The notes beneath the pieces are model-generated. The model was not told the DNA's origin. It searched no databases and worked only from the letters and a program-made list of their open reading frames with translations. The translations under genes were made by a program, and so were the position numbers. DNA of 26,322 nt. Source: a virus. The stretch covers positions 1-26,322 of the IMG/VR virus record IMGVR_UViG_3300025168_000567; one strand, given 5' to 3'. Of the stretch, positions 21,897-26,322 are shown piece by piece. Each line of letters opens with the position of its first letter. The first letter of the stretch is position 1.

Positions 21897-21914
21897 GGCG
21901 AGTTTTACCTCGCC
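21897..21914. other. GC-rich hairpin between SSB and primase genes
   Basis: GGCGAG (21897-21902) and CTCGCC (21909-21914) form a 6-bp stem with a 6-base loop, flanked by further G and C. It is a conspicuous GC-rich stem in AT-rich DNA, lying after the SSB stop and 20 bases before the TTG start of the primase. With no U-run it is more likely an attenuation or RNA-processing site than a full terminator. Confidence 0.55.
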
Positions 21915-21927
21915 CCAAAAGTTATAG

Positions 21928-22734
21928 TTAAAATGGAGCTTCTGTAGTTTCGCTTGTACTAAAACTTTTTTCAAAGTTAATTGTACTAGCAAAGTTTTTT
22001 GCAGCTTCATAGAGATACATCTCTTCAGTAGAGAGTGGACTATCTAGTTCTATGTTCCAACCAAACCAATTACCACGGTCGTTAGACTCCGCAACAGTGC
22101 TTAGTTTATATTTGTGACTATAGGAAGGTGGGGTGAATACACTTCCACTCGCCGATTTAATTTTTAAACTAGCCATAACGGAGTTCCAAGTTCTAGATCT
22201 TTTCAATTGAGTCCCAGCCATAGGAATCATAACTTGTTGAAAAGAATCATCGCTTATAACTAAGCAGTAATGGTTAGCCGAAGTTTGGATATAGTTACCG
22301 TTAGGTAATACATCTTGACCTAGATTGTCTTTAGTAGTTTCACCCAATATATTAGGGTCAACATGTTGGTTGATTAAACCACCTCCACTATCACGTGGTT
22401 GCCATTCTAAAAACATACGTTTATATGCTACGGGTATCACAACGCAACCTGCTTCCTCTGTGTAGAGATCTTTAGTTACCGTATTAGTGATGTCACCAGA
22501 AGCAGCACCTTCTATGTACTTACCGTCTCTTTTATTAACTTCTGGGCTTAAAGCTTGAAGTATTTTTAAACGAGGTATAGTAAGATCTTCGGCTGTGATA
22601 TTTTCTAAACCGCTACCTGCATCTTCCTCAAACATGGAGGATGTAGCAAGAGCTGTAGACTTTTTCTCAGCTATCTCTTTTTTCTCAGTTACTGTTTCTT
22701 TTTTCTCAGTTACTGTTTCATTTTTCTCTGTCAT
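21928..22734 (-). CDS. Candidate single-stranded DNA-binding protein
   Basis: The 268-aa protein begins with an MTEKNETVTEKKETVTEKKE repeat tail. It then has a beta-rich domain (LTIPRLKILQALSPEVNK, GCVVIPVAYKRMFLEWQPRD) and ends SETTEAPF. An acidic Ser/Thr/Glu tail with a final Pro-Phe is typical of SSB-type proteins, which use the tip to dock replication enzymes. The LTIPRLKIL domain is of a type I associate with phage replication loci. The position, first in the primase-helicase operon, fits. An alternative is an annealing protein. ATGA overlaps the upstream stop. Confidence 0.55.
   Translation of the reverse strand: MTEKNETVTEKKETVTEKKEIAEKKSTALATSSMFEEDAGSGLENITAEDLTIPRLKILQALSPEVNKRDGKYIEGAASGDITNTVTKDLYTEEAGCVVIPVAYKRMFLEWQPRDSGGGLINQHVDPNILGETTKDNLGQDVLPNGNYIQTSANHYCLVISDDSFQQVMIPMAGTQLKRSRTWNSVMASLKIKSASGSVFTPPSYSHKYKLSTVAESNDRGNWFGWNIELDSPLSTEEMYLYEAAKNFASTINFEKSFSTSETTEAPF
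22663..22734 (-). repeat. Coding repeat, TEKKE-V heptads
   Basis: The first 24 codons of the SSB-like gene contain two perfect 21-bp copies (from GAAACAGTAACTGAG to AAAAAA) and one degenerate copy. They encode the Thr-Glu-Lys-Lys heptads. Such repeats can expand or contract by slippage. Confidence 0.7.
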
Positions 22735-23285
22735 TTTTTCACCTTTATTTTTTGACCTACATAAACTTTAAAGGCTTCAAGGGGTAGGTCATTACCCTTT
22801 TCTACCTGCTCTTTGACTACAGCTTTTAAAGTCATAGGCTCTACCCACTTCTTTTGAAGCAGGGAATGCCCTTTATTTTCCAGCTCTAGCATAAGTTCTT
22901 CTGCCTGTATATCCTCACCCCTACCGAAGTTAGCTGATACAGTATTTTTTATAACATCCCCTAACCCATTAGCTTCTAGCCAATTGAAACAAACGTCACG
23001 GTTTTCTGGGGTAATCCTAGCTGAGTAGTACTGCTGTATTGACATGCTAGTACCATCGTCTAGTTTAAATTCACTTACTCCCAGCTCTCTTAATTTATTG
23101 GGCAGTAAGTCTTCACTAACTTCTTTATGTTTTTCTTTTAATTTCTTTAGGTGGTTTTCTTGGGCTTCTATCTCGGAATCTAACTCAGTTAATTTTCTAC
23201 CCATCTCGCTTATATTACTCAGGTCGTTTTCTTTTATATCGACCTTGCTATCTTTTTCCATAGCTTCAAATATTTCGTTTGTCAT
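22731..23285 (-). CDS. Phage early protein with coiled coil, 184 aa
   Basis: Residues about 25-65 (MGRKLTELDSEIEAQENHLK and on) form a predicted coiled coil. They are followed by a conserved-looking domain with FKLDDGTSMSIQQYYSARIT and ending YVGQKIKVKK. Its place directly upstream of the SSB-like gene suggests a replication or recombination accessory role; function unknown. The ATG has GGAGAGTATAAACT. It is the first leftward gene after the divergent control region and so heads the early operon. Confidence 0.75.
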   Translation of the reverse strand: MTNEIFEAMEKDSKVDIKENDLSNISEMGRKLTELDSEIEAQENHLKKLKEKHKEVSEDLLPNKLRELGVSEFKLDDGTSMSIQQYYSARITPENRDVCFNWLEANGLGDVIKNTVSANFGRGEDIQAEELMLELENKGHSLLQKKWVEPMTLKAVVKEQVEKGNDLPLEAFKVYVGQKIKVKK

Positions 23286-23385
23286 AGTTTATACTCTCCA
23301 GTTTTAAGTTATTTAATATGTCTCTCGATTTTATACCTGAACGATAATAAAATAAATAGATATTTAAACATTAAGTTGACTGTGT

Positions 23386-23404
23386 GTCTTTTATGGTAAA
23401 AGAC
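23386..23404. repeat. Inverted repeat hairpin
   Basis: GTCTTTT and AAAAGAC are perfect 7-bp arms with a 5-base loop, ATGGT. It lies in the divergent region, about 100 bases from the leftward operon start, and could be an operator or leader stem. Confidence 0.5.
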
Positions 23405-23501
23405 TCATGGTAGCACAGCCACTACCTATCTACTACTAGCCTATTATTATAGGGGTAAATATATTTTATAAAAGCGAAAGTCGTTATTATGTAGTTTTAA
23501 G

Positions 23502-23517
23502 TAATAGGTTAATAGGT
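23502..23517 (+). repeat. Tandem TAATAGGT octamers
   Basis: Two exact TAATAGGT copies stand head to tail (23502-23509, 23510-23517). They contain the TAATAGG core of the 9-mer iterons and lie about 50 bases from the inverted iteron pair. Confidence 0.6.
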
Positions 23518-23553
23518 AGGTTTAGCATTTGTTAATCTACTAAGCTTGTTGGG

Positions 23554-23586
23554 GGTTATTAGATACCCTATTAGCGACCTATTAGC
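23554..23586 (-). repeat. Iteron pair, inverted partner of 408-440
   Basis: Two CCTATTAGC copies at 23567-23575 and 23578-23586 are 11 bp apart. The 23-bp core 23564-23586 is the exact reverse complement of 408-430, and GGTTATT at 23554-23560 extends the match after a 3-base difference. Confidence 0.75.
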
Positions 23587-23666
23587 TATTTCCTAGTGAT
23601 GGTAAAACATGTAATAAGATTTGTGTAAAATTAATTTATAATACAGAGACAACTATATATAAACGC

Positions 23667-25112
23667 ATGACAGATTTTATTTTCAAGACAAAACCTTACG
23701 ATCATCAATTAGATGCCTTACAGGATTCTTATCATAAAAAACAGTTTGCCTTGTTTATGGAGATGGGTTGTGGAAAATCTAAAGTAGCTATAGATAGTTT
23801 TGTCCAACTATATAGAGAAGACAAATTAGATGGTGTACTAATACTTGCCCCTAAGGGTGTGTATGACACATGGTATAGTAAAGAAATACCCACACACATA
23901 CCAGAGGAAATAAATTACCATACAGTTAAATGGTCAAACTCTAATACTTTAAAAAAGAAGAAAGAGTTAGCTTCTTTATATGAAGAGCCTGAAAGGTTAA
24001 ACATATTCATAATGAACATAGAAGCTTTGAGTACAAAAATAGGCACACAACAAGCTACGGATTTTTTATTCAAGCGAAGGTGCATGTTTATCATAGACGA
24101 GAGTACTACAATTAAAAACCACACAGCTAAGCGAACTCAAAATACAGTAAGGATAGGTAAATACGCATACTATAAAAGGATCCTTACAGGATCACCAGTA
24201 ACTAAAAGCCCACTTGACCTATATAGTCAATCATATTTCTTAGACCCCTCTTTATTGGGTTTCAGTAGTTATTTCGCTTTTAGGAACAGGTACGCAAATT
24301 TAATAGACAAAACACTTGGGAATGGTAGAAACTTTAAACAAATAGTTGGGTATAAAAACTTAGAAGAACTTAATGAAAAGTTAAGTAGCTTTAGTTACAG
24401 GGTATTAAAAAAAGATTGTTTAGAATTACCAGATAAAGTTTACTTAAAAAGAACTATAACTATGAGCGACGAGCAAAAAAAGGTATACAAAGATATACAG
24501 AAAAACGCAAAAGCTATGTTAAGCAAAGGTACAGTAACTATTAACCACATTATAACACAGATTATAAGGCTTCATCAAATATCTTGTGGGTTTGTTGGTC
24601 TAGACGGTGGCAATATATCTGAGTTAAAGTCCCAAAGGTTACCAGAACTGTTAGAAATATTAGAGGAGACAGATGGTAAGGCTATTATTTGGGCTAACTA
24701 TAGGCACGATATACAAAAAATAGAAGCAGAACTTTCTAGAATATATGGAGAAAATTCTGTTGGTTCTTACTACGGGGACGTTAGTCAAGAACGTAGAGAA
24801 GAAGTTATAGACAAGTTTCAAGACCCTGATAGTCCTCTCAGGTTTTTTGTAGGAAACACTCAGACAGGGGGTTATGGGATAACTTTGACAGCAGCAAGTA
24901 CCGTTATATATTACAGTAATAATTATGATTTAGAAAAACGTCTACAATCAGAAGACCGTGCTCATCGTATAGGTCAAACTAATAAGGTGACCTATATAGA
25001 TATTGTATGCGAACATACAGTAGATGAAAAAATAGTTAAAGCTTTACGTAGAAAACAAAATATCGCTCAAACTGTTTTAGGGGAAGACCATTGGAAAAAT
25101 TGGTTGGTTTAA
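23667..25112 (+). CDS. SNF2-type superfamily 2 helicase
   Basis: The 481-aa protein has MGCGKSK (Walker A, 33-39), IIDEST (142-147, DEST in place of DEAH), TGSP (174-177) and the C-terminal GYGITLTAAS and SEDRAHRIGQ motifs. This is the SNF2 family of DNA translocases, frequent in marine phages, used in recombination, fork remodelling or displacing bound proteins. It is the only rightward gene in the window, reading from the divergent region. Its ATG has no strong binding site in ACAGAGACAACTATATATAA. The stop shares TTAA with the stop of the converging gene. Confidence 0.93.
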   Translation: MTDFIFKTKPYDHQLDALQDSYHKKQFALFMEMGCGKSKVAIDSFVQLYREDKLDGVLILAPKGVYDTWYSKEIPTHIPEEINYHTVKWSNSNTLKKKKELASLYEEPERLNIFIMNIEALSTKIGTQQATDFLFKRRCMFIIDESTTIKNHTAKRTQNTVRIGKYAYYKRILTGSPVTKSPLDLYSQSYFLDPSLLGFSSYFAFRNRYANLIDKTLGNGRNFKQIVGYKNLEELNEKLSSFSYRVLKKDCLELPDKVYLKRTITMSDEQKKVYKDIQKNAKAMLSKGTVTINHIITQIIRLHQISCGFVGLDGGNISELKSQRLPELLEILEETDGKAIIWANYRHDIQKIEAELSRIYGENSVGSYYGDVSQERREEVIDKFQDPDSPLRFFVGNTQTGGYGITLTAASTVIYYSNNYDLEKRLQSEDRAHRIGQTNKVTYIDIVCEHTVDEKIVKALRRKQNIAQTVLGEDHWKNWLV

Positions 25113-25777
25113 CCTACTCTATACCCAGCCATACCAAAATCAGGCATACCAGTAAACCCTTCAAACCCTTGTAGGGCAGCCAAACCTTCTAAGTCTATAC
25201 TTCCTAAACCACCATTTGTAAGACTATTTATTTTACCAGCCATAAGACCCCCTCCTGAGTTTGATGTATTTTGATTAGGGTCTTGGTTTTGTATAAAATT
25301 ACCGAAAGTGCTTCTTTGGTTAGCCATAAATCTGTTTATATCATTACGAGCTATGTCTTGAGGGTCAAGTGGTGTTCGGATAAACCCGCCAAGACCTCCT
25401 TCACGATCACGATCAATTTTCGGCATAATATCTATAGGTTGGAAATCTGGATATTTTACTGGTCCTCCGTCATCTCTATAACCGAATGGTTCTGGAATGT
25501 CCATATTTTGTAGGTTATTTAAAGCACCCATAGAACCTATGCCCTCTTGAACTTGAGGATTAATAGAAGATTCTTCTATCAGCTTCCTTAATTTCATCAT
25601 AAAGTCTGAGTTTAAATCACCATTATTAGGTACTTTAGAATCAATAAGTTCTCTAACTGTCATTTGAGGAGCATTGCCTCTTGCCCCAAATATATCACCA
25701 GGACCTAAATCACCTATACCTCCCCTGTTATTAATTGTGTCATTCATTTTTCTACTCAATCTACTTAAAAAACCCAC
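25109..25777 (-). CDS. Probable virion protein, Gly-rich, 222 aa
   Basis: The sequence is low in complexity: GGLGGF, NSGGGLMAG and NGGLGSIDLEGLAALQGFEG, with Asn, Gly, Met and Pro abundant and a MAGYRVG end. No domain is recognised. Gly-rich proteins following other structural genes often belong to the virion (internal or tail proteins). The first codon is GTG, right after the upstream stop, with GGAGGATAGA as binding site. The stop is in TTAA shared with the SNF2 gene. Confidence 0.65.
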   Translation of the reverse strand: MGFLSRLSRKMNDTINNRGGIGDLGPGDIFGARGNAPQMTVRELIDSKVPNNGDLNSDFMMKLRKLIEESSINPQVQEGIGSMGALNNLQNMDIPEPFGYRDDGGPVKYPDFQPIDIMPKIDRDREGGLGGFIRTPLDPQDIARNDINRFMANQRSTFGNFIQNQDPNQNTSNSGGGLMAGKINSLTNGGLGSIDLEGLAALQGFEGFTGMPDFGMAGYRVG

Positions 25778-25778
25778 T

Positions 25779-26322
25779 CTATCCTCCGTAATTATATTTA
25801 AGGGGCATGCCTAGTTTTTTCTGCACGTGACCCCCTCTGTTTAATTGTTCTTGAAACCCTGGACCAAAGAGTGTAGTTTCTTCTGCTGTAGTTTGCGTGT
25901 CTTCTTCACTAAACTCAGGATCATCAGTTAAGTAATCCCCACCTTCTCTTCCAAGTACCCTAACTAAGCCTCTCACTACAGGGTTTTTTTGCCATTTGTT
26001 TTCCATCATAGCTTTGTATAATAAATCAGGGTTCCTTAAATATTCTAATCTTTTTCTGCCAAGTTCGGCACCCCCTATAGTTTTTGCTGCTGTAAGTACA
26101 CGCCCTGGAGTTGTAAATAAACCAACATACGCACGTGCTAAAGAATTCGTAGCCTGTAATACAGCATTTTCTTGTTTAGTCAACGCTGTAACGTTCCTGT
26201 TGTCGAAAGGTTCTAGTTTTTTAGAAATATTTTTTAAATTACCGACAAACTCATCACCAAACCACAAAGTCATAGCGTCACCGTATTCTTCAACATACTT
26301 AGCTATTGCTTTTCCATTAAAC
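25779..26322 (-). CDS. C-terminal part of a large probable virion protein (runs off the window)
   Basis: The frame is open through the right edge of the window. In-frame codons before the first visible Met read FNGKAIAKYVEEYGDA, so the gene starts beyond 26322. About 180 residues are visible, ending LNRGGHVQKKLGMPLKYNYGG. The Gly-His/Gly-Gly tail is reminiscent of internal virion proteins of marine phages; the Ala- and Leu-rich helices fit too. Only five bases lie between its stop and the Gly-rich gene's GTG start, so they are probably one transcript. Confidence 0.65.
   Translation of the reverse strand, partial: FNGKAIAKYVEEYGDAMTLWFGDEFVGNLKNISKKLEPFDNRNVTALTKQENAVLQATNSLARAYVGLFTTPGRVLTAAKTIGGAELGRKRLEYLRNPDLLYKAMMENKWQKNPVVRGLVRVLGREGGDYLTDDPEFSEEDTQTTAEETTLFGPGFQEQLNRGGHVQKKLGMPLKYNYGG

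Larger units (their letters stand above)
23286..23666. other. Divergent intergenic control region with iterons (possible origin)
   Basis: This gene-free region separates the leftward replication operon from the rightward SNF2 gene. It holds a GTCTTTT/AAAAGAC hairpin (23386-23404), a tandem TAATAGGT pair (23502-23517) and the inverted partner of the 408-430 iterons (23564-23586). It also has a TAGTGATG box (23594-23601) ahead of the plus gene and a TATAAT (23637-23642). It therefore looks like a bidirectional promoter region and possibly an origin. No gene is seen. Confidence 0.65.

Noticed and set aside
21810-22010. Short leftward frame spanning the SSB-primase junction
   Set aside because: It overlaps the ends of both genes and the GC-rich hairpin; the primase TTG with a spaced GGAG explains the start.
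408-23586. att sites or terminal repeats of an integrated prophage
   Set aside because: The copies are inverted, not direct, contain internal iterons, and there is no integrase or tRNA nearby.

Overview
The window looks like part of an AT-rich tailed double-stranded DNA bacteriophage, most likely a marine virulent phage of the podovirus-like kind known mainly from virioplankton. The evidence is a family A DNA polymerase, an archaeo-eukaryotic-type primase, SF1 and SF2 helicases, a terminase small subunit, ThyA-like and HD nucleotide enzymes, and many very short overlapping genes. There are no ribosomal, transport or central metabolic genes. No host can be named from the sequence alone. Almost everything is on the minus strand, so transcription runs right to left; the one plus-strand gene is the SNF2-type helicase.

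Layout, right to left in the direction of transcription. (a) 25109-26322: two probable virion genes, the first cut by the window edge. (b) 23667-25112: the plus-strand SNF2 helicase, ending tail to tail with the virion genes on one shared TTAA. (c) 23286-23666: a divergent intergenic region with iterons and dyads. (d) 18294-23285: an early replication operon (coiled-coil protein, candidate SSB, AEP primase, UvrD-type helicase, AlkB-like dioxygenase). (e) 14320-18224: a tightly overlapping block in which a conserved phage protein, an aGPT-PPlase/5-hmdU-kinase-helical-domain protein, an HD nucleotidase, an Nmad1-like protein, a TET-associated-type glycosyltransferase and a ThyA-like enzyme follow each other. 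This looks like a DNA base hypermodification pathway. (f) 11062-14308: RecB/Cas4-like nuclease, PolA, sigma-region-4-like HTH protein and Holliday-junction-resolvase-like nuclease. (g) 9280-10978: a DUF932 protein with its own terminator and a 193-aa protein. (h) 8102-9200: a cytidylyltransferase-like protein overlapping a 2OG-Fe(II) oxygenase. (i) 557-8027: about 21 small, mostly unrecognised proteins plus the terminase small subunit, with repeated promoter cassettes between them. (j) 1-556: a gene-free, repeat-rich region.

Main points of interest. The hypermodification block sits between the DNA polymerase and the helicase/primase genes. A 23-bp iteron pair occurs in perfect inverted form at 408-430 and 23564-23586, in the two gene-free regions. 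A promoter-like module of fixed spacing recurs at least seven times in the small-gene region, and a 75-bp copy of it is duplicated. A second upstream element is shared by two genes whose proteins also share a C-terminal motif. Five coding starts were revised or chosen from the ribosome binding sites, and four short genes (42-56 aa) were found by reading the gaps.
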